Origin: Phytopythium helicoides
Taxonomy: Eukaryota; Oomycota; Peronosporomycetes; Pythiales; Pythiaceae
Assembly (NCBI GenBank): GCA_024867545.1
Contig: JANFNE010000057.1
Span: 310,001-374,000, forward strand
Direction: 5' to 3'
DNA: 64,000 nucleotides
Positions 20,727 through 30,372 of this stretch are shown here, piece after piece (within the stretch, counting starts at the first letter, position 1; each line of letters begins with the position of its first letter). The translations under genes and the position numbers were made by a program. Under the pieces are notes generated by a model that was not told the DNA's origin, did not search any database, and saw only the letters and a program-made list of their open reading frames with translations.

Positions 20727-22646
20727 TCAATGGCCCGCCGTCGGGTCCTCCTCTGCCGCCGTGTTGAGCGCCACCACGGGAGCCAACGTCGCGCGAGCCA
20801 CCGCCGTCTCCTCGAACGCGTTCGACGACGACCTCCGCTTGATGGTCGACAGGTCTTCCCTCTCGACTGCCTTCGGAGCAGCACTAGCAGCTTCTCCGCT
20901 CGATTGTTCACCCTTCGTTGCGTCGACGTCCTTACCTGTGGCTTCGCAGGCGCTGCAGCGGCGACGGGTGTGGTTTCCTCGAGTTCCACATCCCCAGGTG
21001 CCACGGACTCCCGACTTGGCTCGCTGGAGCCGCCAGGAGTGCCGTCGGTCACCGTTGTCGCAAAACTCTGTGTGAACGTTCCACGAATGTCCTCGCTGCC
21101 AGCGACGCTGCTCTCTTCATCCACCTTGGACAGCGGTGACGTGGGCTGCGCAAACAGACCCTGGAACTCTTCGAAATCCACATATCCACCACCCTTGGTG
21201 TCGACCGACGCAATCATGTCCTTGATGTCCTCGGGAACCATCGAGTTCTTGAAGACATCCTGCAGGCCGACAATCGAGAGCCGGCCCTTCTTCTCGCCGT
21301 CAAGCAGACTAAACGCCTCCTTGATCGTGTTCTGCCCGATATCACGCTGGTCCATGACGGCTGCCATGAACTCGAGAAAGTTGATGTGGCCAGTCTTGGA
21401 CTGGTTGATACGTGAGAAGAGCTCGCCGGCATCCTCCTTCGAGATACCGCACTCCACCATCGAGTCGCAGAACTCATCACGGGTCAGCGAGCCCTTCTTC
21501 GAGTGGTCAATCGAGTGGAAGACCTCGGCAGCCATTTCCTGCTGGATGTGGTCCTCCGAGATACCAAGTGCCACCGATAAAAGCGCGGTTTGCTTGATCT
21601 TGCGGTACTGGCTGAAGTTGAGCATGTTGGTCAGCAGCAGCCGCTTGTTGGTCTGCAGTCGCTGACTGCTCGGCGTGCCAACCTCCGCGCTCTCCTCACG
21701 CATCCACATGTGGTCGAGCGCCTGCTCGGCCGAAAGACGCGCATCCACATCCTCCTTGACTAGCGCCTTGATGAACGTGATGGCGTTCGACGAGACGTTC
21801 ATCCAGACCGAGTCATCGAAGAGCAAGATTCCATCAAAGATCTTGCCCATGGTCTCATCGATCGTTGGAGCGTGGAACGGCGACGTGCCTGTCAACAGCT
21901 CATAGCAAATGACACCAACACTCCAAAGATCGCACTTTTCATTGTACTCGCCGTCGAGCACCTCGGGAGCGACGTAGTCGATCGTGCCGAGTGACTTCTG
22001 CAGCGTCTCGCCGCGCTTGAAGCGCGTGCTGAGCCCAAAGTCGCACAGCTTGAGCGACGTCGGCAAGTCGGCGTTCTCGAGCAGCAGGTTTTCGAGCTTG
22101 AGGTCGCGGTGCGTGATGAAGTTCGAGTGCAGGAAGGCGACGGCGCGCAGCAGCGCGCGGATAATGACTCGCACCTCGTGCTCCGAGAACTTGCGGCGCT
22201 CCTTGTAGAGGTGCTCGTAGAGCTCCTTGCCCTTGCAGAGCTGCATGACCATGTACATCTGCTCGTCGTCTTCATAGGACGCGATGACGCGCACGATGTG
22301 CGGGTGGTGCAGGCGCTTGAGGATGTTGACCTCGTTTCGCAGCGCGTCCTTGTCGACCTCGTTGTGCAGGCGCACGATCTTGACGGCCCACTCCTTGCCC
22401 GACTTTTTGCTCACGGCGCGCTTGACGCAGCCGAAGTGGCCCGTGCCGATGGTCTCGCCGAACTCGAAGTACTCGTCAATGTCGTCCACGTACTTGTGCT
22501 GGATGAGGTCCGTGGTCACGTCGTCCCTGAACGGTGACGCGGTCGCTGCGCCTCACGCCGCCGCGAGCTCTCGACGCCCTCGAGCCTCCGCCCGCGCGCG
22601 CCGTGGAGCCCACGACGTCCTTGTCTCGCGAGTGGTTGCAGCCCAT
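20727..22646 (-). CDS. Calcium-dependent-type protein kinase with N-myristoylation motif
   Basis: Three exons: 22557-22646, 20936-22498 and 20727-20870, giving 598 residues. The first exon encodes MGCNHSR, a Gly2/Cys3/Ser6 myristoylation and palmitoylation signal typical of membrane-bound CDPKs; its intron is 58 nt, phase 0. The kinase domain (about residues 40-300) has GTGHFG, VAIK-type Lys in WAVKIV, HRDLKLEN, DFGLS and APEV. A junction helix and four EF-hand-like units follow (about 340-480): DHSKKGSLTRDE, NQSKTGHINFLE, DGEKKGRLSIVG and DTKGGGYVDFEE. All four lack the usual acidic residue at loop position 5, and unit 3 lacks the position-12 Glu, so Ca2+ binding may be weak. The last intron (donor GTAAGG, acceptor CGAAG) gives a protein-like tail ending DPTAGH; reading through gives an Arg-rich tail instead. 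Confidence 0.9.
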
Positions 22647-23667
22647 GGCGATCGCTCAACTGTCGCCGACTCACAGCCCTGGAGGCGTCTGGAGAGAGAA
22701 AATAGCGGCGGAAACGGCCTTCTTCAGCCTCGAGACAGGCGGTCGCTGCAAACGGCCGTTTGAAGCCCACAGAGCGCGCTCGACGCGCGAGTTGGACGAG
22801 CGGGACGCTCGGCGACGGCCGCGAGCGCTGCGGGGCGAGTGGAAGGCGCTGGACGGCGCGCGGATCGCAGAGTGACGCAGAGACGGGAGGGCTCGACTCG
22901 ACTCGACTAGGGGCGCGGCGCCGACGACTCGTTTTCGCTTCTGGCGAGCAAGCAGTGTGCGCAAGCAAGGCGCCGGACTTGACTTGGCGTTTGTATATAA
23001 CATACAAAACACAAGGTACTAGGCACGCGGTAATTGAAGTGCCGACGTACAGAAACGTTGGAGAGCCCGTGCGTTTAGGGAGGTATCCTTTCATGCAGGT
23101 CGCAAAAATATACTTGTTGACATGTCTGAATGGTATATTCGAGAATGTTTTGGAAGGGGTATGGCTTGATGAAGGGTAAATAAGGGAGATGGACCCGAAA
23201 TGCAGGTCGGTGAGAGGGGGGAGCTCGAGGATGGACGCCATTTTGGCGCAGGAGTCAATTGCATTATGTTCATATCGAGTGGCGGCGGCAGCTGCTGCGA
23301 TCTCCATGCCGCTCGCCTCCGCCGAGAGCTGATCGGGCTCTTGGCTGTTGCTTGCTTTGGCGCTCGCGACGGCGGCTTCGCAGCCACCTTTACGGTCGAA
23401 GAGCATCGGAAAGAAAAAGAAGTTGGGACATGGTGGCACCACGCAATTATTCGGTTCTATTGGGCTCAGTATGGCTCCCACCTGGGTGCGGAAGGGGTGG
23501 CACCCCCACAGGCACTGCATTTTCGTCGCCACATTGCTTGTCGAGCCCGGGCGTGAGCATGCGATCGGCTCGTCGTGCCGCCCTGGACGCACCCAGGGCG
23601 TGGCCAGCGCCGCTATCCAGCCGCGTATTACGCGACGCCGGAGCCTCGCGACGCGGCGAGGCGTCAT
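22647..23667. other. Intergenic, about 1 kb
   Basis: 5' flank of the CDPK gene. Overlapping long frames here have no ATG-supported or domain-bearing product. A short CTCGACTCGACT run lies near 22890. No RNA or repeat family recognised. Confidence 0.4.
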
Positions 23668-23901
23668 CTACCCGTCCGACCCCAGAAAGTTAAACTTGAA
23701 GCTGCTCGAGGCGGCCGAGCGGTCGTCGGACGCGGAGGACGCTCCTGCTTTCCGCCGCTGCCGCTGCGCCGTCGCCGCGAGGTTGCGCCGGCCCTGCCCG
23801 TAGCGCAGCTGCATGCGCGCGACCTCCGACTCGCTGCCCGTCGCCTTGCGCAGCGTCAGGAACGTCGAGCTCGCTCCCCTCGGCGCCTCGCTCTTCTTCT
23901 C

Positions 23902-23956
<55 letters not shown>

Positions 23957-24177
23957 AGCTGTGGTTGATGCTGCTGCTGCTGCTGGCCGTCGTCCTGCGT
24001 CTTGGCCCTGCCCTTCGTCCTCCTCTTCCTCCTCTTCTTGCTCTTGCTGGCCGCCGCGACGCCGTCGCCGACGTCAAAGTTGAAGCTGAAGGCCGCTGCC
24101 TGCCTGTCTGCTGGCCCTGGCGCTGCTTGGAGCCGCTGCTTGGCGCGGAAATGCGACGCCAGCGCGCTGCTCGCCAT
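23668..24177 (-). CDS. Glutamine-rich hypothetical protein
   Basis: Single exon, 169 residues, ATG at 24177. Order: short helical start (MASSALASHFRAKQRLQAAPG), FSFNFDVGDGV, a strongly basic block (KSKKRRKRRTKGRAK, likely nuclear or nucleolar signal), a Gln tract of about 25 residues broken by His, Pro, Leu and Lys, then a helical Arg-rich part (ARMQLRYGQGRRNL) and a C-terminal FKFNFLGSDG. The near-repeat of FSFNF and FKFNF at both ends is unusual. The Gln run is encoded by mixed CAG/CAA, with a pure CAG stretch near 23925-23953. Divergent from the peptide deformylase gene, 116 bp apart. Function unknown. Confidence 0.55.
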
Positions 24178-24293
24178 GCTCGGCGCCTATGTATGGCCGC
24201 CAGGCAAAAGGCGACCTGCAGGCGTTCATGGTGTGGGCCACGCCGTTTTATTCCGCACAAAGCGCTCGACTCGACCCGACTTGACCAGCCATC

Positions 24294-25004
24294 ATGGCGC
24301 TCGTCTTCCTCGGCAACCCTGGTGCGTTTCGCTGTGTCTGTGTGGCTGTCTAGCGTCGCCCGGCAGGCGCTCATGCGTCCTCCTCGCAGCGCTGCGCCGC
24401 GTGTCCAAGTCGGTGGCGGACGTGCGCTCGCCAGTCGTGCGCCAGGTGCTGCAGGCCATGGAGCACCAAGTGGTGCGTCTTCGTGCGCCTTGGAGCGTTC
24501 GAAGCTGTGGCTAAAATGGTTGGTGGTGACGGACGGCGATTGCAGCGAGAGGAGGACGGCGTGGGTATCGCGGCGCCGCAGCTGGGACACAACCTGCGCA
24601 TGTTCCTGATGCTCAAGAACCCGCCGCAGAGCGAGGAGGACCTTGGCGCCAGGCTAGAGTATCAGCCCGTCATCAACCCACAGATCCTGCACGCGTCCAA
24701 GGAGACGGCCAAGGACTTTGAGGGATGCCTCAGCGTGCCGGGCTACATGGGCGTCGTCTCGCGGCCGCGCGAGGTCCGCGTCAAGTTCAGCGATCTGGAC
24801 GGCAAGGCCGTCGAGAAGACGCTGCGCGACTTCCCCGCACGCATCTTCCAGCACGAGATCGACCACCTGGACGGCATCATGTACCTCGACCGGCTCGAGC
24901 CTGGCAGCCTCATCCACAACGATGAGTTTGAGGCGCTCGAGTGGATGGACATCCAGAAACTGCTGCACGCCAAGCCGCCCAAGCTCCCGCCCACACGCTA
25001 CTAG
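24294..25004 (+). CDS. PDF: Peptide deformylase
   Basis: Three exons: 24294-24321, 24390-24472 and 24546-25004, giving 189 residues. All three metallo-hydrolase motifs are intact: GVGIAAPQLG, EGCLSVPG (metal-binding Cys) and HEIDHLDG (metal-binding His pair and catalytic Glu). It removes the formyl group from N-terminal fMet of organelle-made proteins, so action in the mitochondrion is expected, yet the N-terminus MALVFLGNPALRRVSKSV is short with no strong presequence. Introns have GTGCGT donors and GCAG acceptors with matching phase. The C-terminus (KLLHAKPPKLPPTRY) is slightly extended. Confidence 0.92.
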
Positions 25005-25014
25005 AATGTCGAGA

Positions 25015-26076
25015 TCACGTCCGTAACCAAAGAGACCGTCGTGTTATACCAGGTGCTTGCTTTCGTCGTCCTCCTTCCGAGTCGCTCGACCGCGGGACCT
25101 TCTTCAGCCCCCTCAGTGCTGCCAACTTGACGTTCAATCCCTCGAGCTTGAGCGCCGTGGCGGCTGCCAGCGTCAGCGCCAGGATCGCCATGAGCCCTAG
25201 GACCATGCTCTTGACCAGCCGCCACTTGCGCTTGTAGAACGTGTAGCCATTCACGACGTTCTCGATGCACTCGAGCCGCATGGTGATCGGCGTCATGAAG
25301 GACGCACCGTACTCGGCCATGGCCATGTAGGTCGTATTGCGCGCGAGCGTCACAGGCTCGCCGAGAAACGGGGTCGGCGCCAGCTGCAGCGGGAACACCT
25401 GCTCGAGCGGGAAGCGCTTGCCGCGCACCGTGCGGTCCTCGTTGACAAGCCACTTTTGCCCCACGGTGTCCGTCTCCTCCGTGTAGAGCCAAATGTCTGC
25501 GTGCGCGCCGACCAGGTCCCTGCGAGAGGTAGATCTGCACGAGCTCCCTGTCCTCCAGGTACGACACGAACGCGGGCCTCCCCAGCTCCGCGACCTGCCT
25601 CCCTCCACACGGTGTCCGGCGAACGCGTCCATGCTCGCGAACTGCTCGAGGAAGGCGCGCTTGGGGATCGAGACGTCCGAGTCCGTGTCGCCCGCCGGGA
25701 TGCGCTTCTGGCCGCGCAGCACGAACAGCAAGTTGCCGAACGCGGCCCAGAACGGCACGCGGTGGCGCGCGCACAGCTGCAGCACGAAGCGCGCCAGCGC
25801 CTCCACCTCGTACTGGAACAGGTCGCTGTTGGGGCAGCCGCGCGCGTGGTAGAGCTCCAGCGCGCCGCCCACCACGAGCAGCAGCGACGTGAGCAGCAGC
25901 AGCGCCCACAGCGCCGCCGCGCGCCGCGTCGCCAGCCAGCGGAAGCCGCCGGAACTATACGGCCAGCGCATGGAGCGCGAGGGTCGGAGGAGCAGCGCGG
26001 CGCATGCTGCGGGCGCGGCGGACGCGAGCAGGAACCAGTTGGCGTCGGCGACGGCGGCGGGCAGCAGCACCGTCAT
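25015..26076 (-). CDS. LicD/fukutin-like membrane protein (frame disturbed)
   Basis: Frame of 353 residues. Two N-terminal membrane segments (about 5-28 and 54-72) and one near the C-terminus (about 295-315). The central part fits the LicD family of phosphocholine/sugar-phosphate nucleotidyltransferase-fold proteins: FWAAFGNLLFVLRGQKRIP, then DTDSDVSIPK (the D-x-D region) and HADIWLYTEE. Between bases 25610 and 25520 the best coding sense (VAELGRPAFVSYLEDRELVQIY) lies in another frame, entered after GGRSR-equivalent codons and left again before DLVGAHADIW. Either two compensating one-base errors, or a 76-nt GTCGCG...TCGCAG intron that keeps the main frame. A glycan or lipid head-group transferase role in the secretory pathway is inference. 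Confidence 0.65.
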   Translation of the reverse strand: MTVLLPAAVADANWFLLASAAPAACAALLLRPSRSMRWPYSSGGFRWLATRRAAALWALLLLTSLLLVVGGALELYHARGCPNSDLFQYEVEALARFVLQLCARHRVPFWAAFGNLLFVLRGQKRIPAGDTDSDVSIPKRAFLEQFASMDAFAGHRVEGGRSRSWGGPRSCRTWRTGSSCRSTSRRDLVGAHADIWLYTEETDTVGQKWLVNEDRTVRGKRFPLEQVFPLQLAPTPFLGEPVTLARNTTYMAMAEYGASFMTPITMRLECIENVVNGYTFYKRKWRLVKSMVLGLMAILALTLAAATALKLEGLNVKLAALRGLKKVPRSSDSEGGRRKQAPGITRRSLWLRT

Positions 26077-26439
26077 GAGGGGGTGGCGGGAGGAAGCGGA
26101 GTGACGTAGAGGCCGGTTACGAACCGCATCCGGAGACCGTGGTATACTGGAGGCGAGATAAAGAGGGGGAAGGTGATACGTAGCGGTTATGCGGCGGTAC
26201 GACTCAGGTGGAACGCGTTGTTGTTGAAGTGCGCATTGCTACATGGCGAAATCGCGAGGCAGACACATGTGAGCACTTCATGGAGCGTCCGAGTGGCGGG
26301 GATTTATTGCTCGCTTCGTTGGGTAGTTGCACTGCTCGCTCACTCTCTCACTCACAATCTGGCGCGACTACTAGGACGCCGGTCCCAAAAAACTCAACAT
26401 GTCATCGATACTTCATGCAGTTCACGTGGTGTTCGCGGT
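26077..26439. other. Intergenic
   Basis: 5' flank of the LicD-like gene and 3' flank of the methyltransferase gene. Nothing recognised. Confidence 0.4.
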
Positions 26440-27353
26440 TCACAGCTCGCGGCGCTGGCGAACGAGGGGGACGTACGACACCTGCATGAGCTTGCGGGTC
26501 GTGAACGTGTCGGCCGTACGCTGGATCTCCATGAGCACCTGCCCGCCGTCTTCTTCGTCCACGGGCACAACGAGTCTTCCTCCGTCTGCAAGCTGCTCGG
26601 ACTTTGCGGTTAGCGACCAACACGTTCCACGCACAACAATCACCTCAACCAACCTGCTCCATGAGGCACTGCGGCGGCTCCTCGGCGGCGGCCCCCACGT
26701 GAATGAAATTATACGGCGCTTCTGTCGGCAGCCCATCCCACCCATCAGCTCCTTCAAGACATCAAGCCCAGAACGTCAGCCGTGGTCTCCACCGCTCAGC
26801 CAGCGCAATCTAATCACCCTTACGCTGCACCGACACGACGCCGTTCTCGAGCAGGTCGGTCCCACCGCGTCGGATGTTCTGCAGCGCGAGGTCTGTGAGC
26901 TCGGGGATGCGCTCGATGCCGAACACCTTGGCGCCGGGCTCGTCCTCGACAAGTCTCCCGAAGCACTCTGTCAGGTACCCTGACCCAGCGCCGACGTCCA
27001 AGATCCTCGGGCTCTGCACGTTGCGCACGGCGACATCCGCGAGCTCGAGCGCGTACGCGTGCTGCGTCGCCACCACCATGAGCACCACCACCACCACCAC
27101 CAAAGCAGCAACGCAGCAGCCACCGCAAACTTGCCATGTGCGGCGCCGAGATGGTCTGGCGGTGGCCGATGAGCTGCGGCGCGTCCTGGTAGGCCACCTG
27201 CGCGCCGACGGGCGAGCCATCAGGCGCCGCCACAAAGTGCGCGCGGTCCGTGGCCTTCATGGCGCGGATCACGCGCTGCGACTGCACGATGCCCGCGCGC
27301 GCCAGGTTGTCGACCAGCGCGTCGTTCGAGAGCGCGCTGCAGCGCCACGCCAT
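26440..27353 (-). CDS. PCMT1: Protein-L-isoaspartate O-methyltransferase
   Basis: Four exons: 27135-27353, 26824-27061, 26654-26751 and 26440-26592, giving 235 residues, close to the usual 227. The enzyme methylates L-isoaspartyl residues with S-adenosylmethionine, repairing damaged proteins. Family landmarks in order: NDALVDNLARAGIV, AYQDAPQLIGHRQTISAPHM, the SAM-binding ILDVGAGSGYLTE, APYNFIHVGAAAEEPP and LADGGRLVVPVDEEDG. The first intron starts with GCAAGT, not GT (73 nt, ends GACGCAG), and joins APHM to HAYALELA as in other PCMTs. The third intron has a weak GTTGGT donor, and its acceptor was placed to give LMEQLADGGRL. The product ends RQRREL. Confidence 0.88.
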
Positions 27354-27643
27354 GGCTGCGGTCGTCTGCGCGTCGCGGGGCTCGAGGGCGGCGGCGAGAA
27401 GTGCGAGCTCGGCGAGCTTCTTGCCGCGCGGTCGTCAGGAAGGTGGTTATCAGGTGCGTGCGCGCGCGCTCTGATTCGCTGAAACGGCGCGGTCACGAGT
27501 TTACTGCGTTTTGATTGGCTGTAATTTAGTTTATTTATTTTTTGACGAATGGGATTGGGTTGTGGTGGATTATTTTGACCAATGGAAGGGATGGATCACC
27601 TGCGACGGAAAGCAATGGCGGCCACTTGTAGACAGGCGGCGAC
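27354..27643. promoter_or_regulatory. Bidirectional promoter with CCAAT boxes
   Basis: Between divergent PCMT (-) and TPR (+) genes. GATTGG occurs near 27513 and 27553, and TTGACCAATGG at 27575, the same extended box found three times at 16263-16339. Regulation is inferred from motif and position only. Confidence 0.4.
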
Positions 27644-28558
27644 ATGGGCACCAAGGCCAAGCAGAAGCTCAAGCGCGCGCGCCGCGACCAGCCGCAGCCC
27701 AAGCAGCCCAAGCAGCAGGAAGAGGAGAAGGAGGAGGAGCAGGAGGCCGAGCTTGAGGCGCTGGACTTTGACGATGCGCTCGCCGCGGGGCTGGCGTTCG
27801 AGCAGCTCGGCGCGCTGGAAGGAGCCGCCGAGGCGTTCGCGGTCGCGCTCCAGCGGCGTCCGGGGCATTTCGAGGCGCTTACGCGGCTTGCGGACGCTCT
27901 GGTGGCCACTGGGGAGCACGAGCAGGCTGCGGAGCGGTACAGACAGGCGAGCGAGGCGGACGAGGGGAAGGAGGACGCGTCCGTATGGTTCCGGCTGGGC
28001 ATGGCGCTCGCGGCGGTTGATAAGGATGCGGACGCGGTCGAGAGCTTCAAGAAGTCGATCGCGCTTAGCGAGAAGACGCTGGATGTAGAGGACGAGGGCG
28101 CAGTCAAGGCGTACAGCGTGGCGCTTGCGGCGCTCGCCAACCGCTACGGCGAGCAGGGCGACCTGAACGCTGCGGTGGAGGTCTTCCAGGGGGCTGCGGA
28201 GCGACTGCCGGAGAATGGGAACCTGCACTACAATCTAGCGAACATGCGGATGGCTCGCGCCGGTGAAAAGTTTGACGCGGAGGTTGTGGAGGCGCTGGAG
28301 CGTGCGATCAAGTGCAGCCCCGACACGCGTGACTTTTACGAGGACCTGGTCGCATACCTGGAACAGCACAAGAAACAGCAAGACAGAGTCAAGGAGCTGC
28401 GCAGCGTGATGAAGGGGCTGCGAGAGGAGCAGGGAGAAGACAGGAAGCGTAAGCGTTCAGAGAGTGATGATGACAGTGATGACGATGATCAAGAAGAGGA
28501 TGAAGAAGAGGATGATAGCGAGGAAGACGACGAGGAAGAAGACGATGGAAGCGAGTAA
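27644..28558 (+). CDS. TPR-repeat protein with acidic tail
   Basis: Single exon, 304 residues. A Lys/Gln/Glu-rich basic-then-acidic start (MGTKAKQKLKRARRDQPQPK) is followed by tetratricopeptide repeats from about residue 45 to 240; units such as ALAAGLAFEQLGALEGAAEAF, AALANRYGEQGDLNAAVEVF and NLHYNLANMRMARAG show the W/L/G/Y/A/F/A/P pattern. The last 40 residues are almost entirely Asp, Glu and Ser, beginning after an RKRKRSES nuclear-signal-like stretch. Likely a scaffold or chaperone-like nuclear protein; no specific orthologue recognised. ATG at 27644 is preferred as the first in a long open frame. Convergent with the next gene, 64 bp apart. Confidence 0.8.
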   Translation: MGTKAKQKLKRARRDQPQPKQPKQQEEEKEEEQEAELEALDFDDALAAGLAFEQLGALEGAAEAFAVALQRRPGHFEALTRLADALVATGEHEQAAERYRQASEADEGKEDASVWFRLGMALAAVDKDADAVESFKKSIALSEKTLDVEDEGAVKAYSVALAALANRYGEQGDLNAAVEVFQGAAERLPENGNLHYNLANMRMARAGEKFDAEVVEALERAIKCSPDTRDFYEDLVAYLEQHKKQQDRVKELRSVMKGLREEQGEDRKRKRSESDDDSDDDDQEEDEEEDDSEEDDEEEDDGSE

Positions 28559-28622
28559 ATAGATAGAGATGTATTGTTGCAGCAAAATGGTCTACATTCG
28601 ATACGAACGCATAAATACCGGC

Positions 28623-29974
28623 TTACTGTGCCGCCACAGGAACTGACTCGGTCAGGCGTCGCAGCGTTCGGAGACGCAACAGCGTTAGCCCTTCCAGCAC
28701 AGACAGCTCGCGTCTAAAAACGCGCATCCAGGCGGCGGCAAGCTCACTGGGATTAGGATCACCAGACATTTCTGTGACCTGTTGCACCAGCATCTCGACG
28801 TCGCGCGCAATGTACAGTTGGATCCAATAGTTCGCAATAGATTTGCCACGCACAGCTTCTTGAATCGCCGGCAGAGTCTCACCATCGTCGAAGTTGGCAC
28901 TCACACTCAGTAGGGCAAGTTCCGCGACTGTGTAGTCGTCGTCGGCTCCTTGGAACTGGCCTAGCACACTGCGAAGGTCGCCGCGCTGGGCATGGGCAAC
29001 AGCTGCTTCGAGCGAGCCGAAAGGGGCGAGCTTGACACTTATGTCGCATGCACTCTCAGCATTGTTTGTCACCTTTGCCTCGCGACCTGACATGACAACG
29101 CGGTAGAGAAGCTGGCCGCACAAATCGTTCGCGGCCTTCACGTACTCGGCAGTCGAAGTATCTGGCTGTGTTGAAGACTCGGATACGAATTCATCTTCAA
29201 TCGAAGCGGCCAGTTGGTGCGCCGCTGCCTCTTCGCTATAGCGGACGTCATTCGCGATCTCCTCGGCTTCAGGAGGCTGCGTAAAGCTCACTGTCGTCTC
29301 GGTCAGCAAACTTGCGATGGTATGCCCAGCTGTTGAAGCGGCTGAAAGCGCGGCTGAAAGCGAGATACCGCTTAGCTGCGACGCATACATCACCAAAAGC
29401 GCCACCACCAACAGAGTGTAGACCGGTCGACGGGTCCGTTCCTCGGCAAGCCGCCGTTTGACCTCTGGCTGCGCTTGCGAGTCGAATCGAGCATCCAAAC
29501 GCGTTCCGGAATGCTCGGTCAGCAGCATGATACCTGCTGACCCAGCGGCGCTTGTCGTCCTCGTCTTCCCACAGCACGGCGTCCTGCTCGCCGAACGCGC
29601 CGTCATCACTATCCGACGACGCCTTCCCGCTCTTCTGCAGGTTGAGCGACCTCAGCCTAGGCCGGGTTGGCGCTTCGAGGGCGCCGCGGCAGGTACTTGG
29701 CGAACAGCCCCGCCACGGAGCGGTCGTCCTCGTCCACCGCAGCATCCACACTCTCCTCCTCCTCGTCCTCGCTCGGCTCGTACTCGCTCTCCTCCTCGTC
29801 TTCGTCGTGGAACTCTGCATCTCTGAAGGCCACACCTTCCTCCTCCTCCTCTTGGTCTTCTTCTTCCTCCTCCATCGTCTCCGAGGCCTCCCACTCGTCC
29901 TCCGTCGCCTCCGCGTCGCTCCCGAGGCCCGCAGAACCGCGAGAAGCGCCGGATTTCGGCCCCGAGGGCGCCAT
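28623..29974 (-). CDS. Acidic single-pass membrane protein, hypothetical
   Basis: The 3' exon (28623 to about 29460) encodes a membrane segment (PVYTLLVVALLVMYASQLSG) followed by about 240 mostly helical luminal or cytosolic residues ending LTESVPVAAQ. Upstream, 29697-29974 encodes MAPSGPKSGASRGSAGLGSD and a long Glu/Asp run. It can join 29534-29656 (LRSLNLQKSGKASSDSDDGA to DDKRRWVSR) through a 40-nt intron, GTACCT to CCTAG, in phase. The junction from RRW to PEVKRRLAEER is unresolved: a GTCAGC donor with GCGCAG acceptor fits the phase but is weak, while the better GTATCA donor does not. An in-frame ATG at 30133 gives a longer start. No family recognised. Confidence 0.5.
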
Positions 29975-30372
29975 GAAGCCCGCGATCGCGCGCAGCGTCG
30001 CCGCCGAGCGCCCCGCAGGCCTCGGCAGCGGCCGCCGCGTCCACGGCGGGCTCCCGCTCGAGCGCGCGGCCATGAGCATCGTGTCGAGCCAGCAGCTCCG
30101 CCTGTCTCGGAAGTTCTTAGTGACGAATGTCACGATGTGATGATGGCCAAAAAAAAAAGAACGGGACCACGTGTCGCATTTACGGATTAGTGACTTTTAA
30201 GTACGTTTTGGATACTTAATGCGGTCGAAAGGCGTATGTAGTGTTAGGTTTTGGCTACAGTTGGGATCTTGAAGCGTCGCGGCGCTACGTTGGACGCTTC
30301 GCTGCTGCTGCGCTTGTGCTGCATTTGCTCGCCTGCTTTCCTCTATCGACAACTCGAGTTAGAAGCTTGGCC
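29975..30372. other. Divergent intergenic region
   Basis: Between the acidic membrane protein (-) and IFT74 (+). It may include a longer 5' coding extension of the minus-strand gene to 30133. An A-run (10 or more) sits at 30151. No promoter motif assigned. Confidence 0.35.

Noticed and set aside
20727..20935. Arg-rich C-terminal tail of the CDPK read straight through
   Set aside because: A 65-nt intron with good donor gives a more protein-like tail; the Arg-rich version is probably intron plus wrong frame.
22499..22519. CDPK start at the GTG at 22519
   Set aside because: Non-ATG start unlikely in a eukaryote; an upstream exon provides an ATG and a lipidation motif.
22516..23667. 383-codon minus-strand frame
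   Set aside because: No domain, overlaps the CDPK first exon in another frame, low-complexity Arg/Ser-rich composition.
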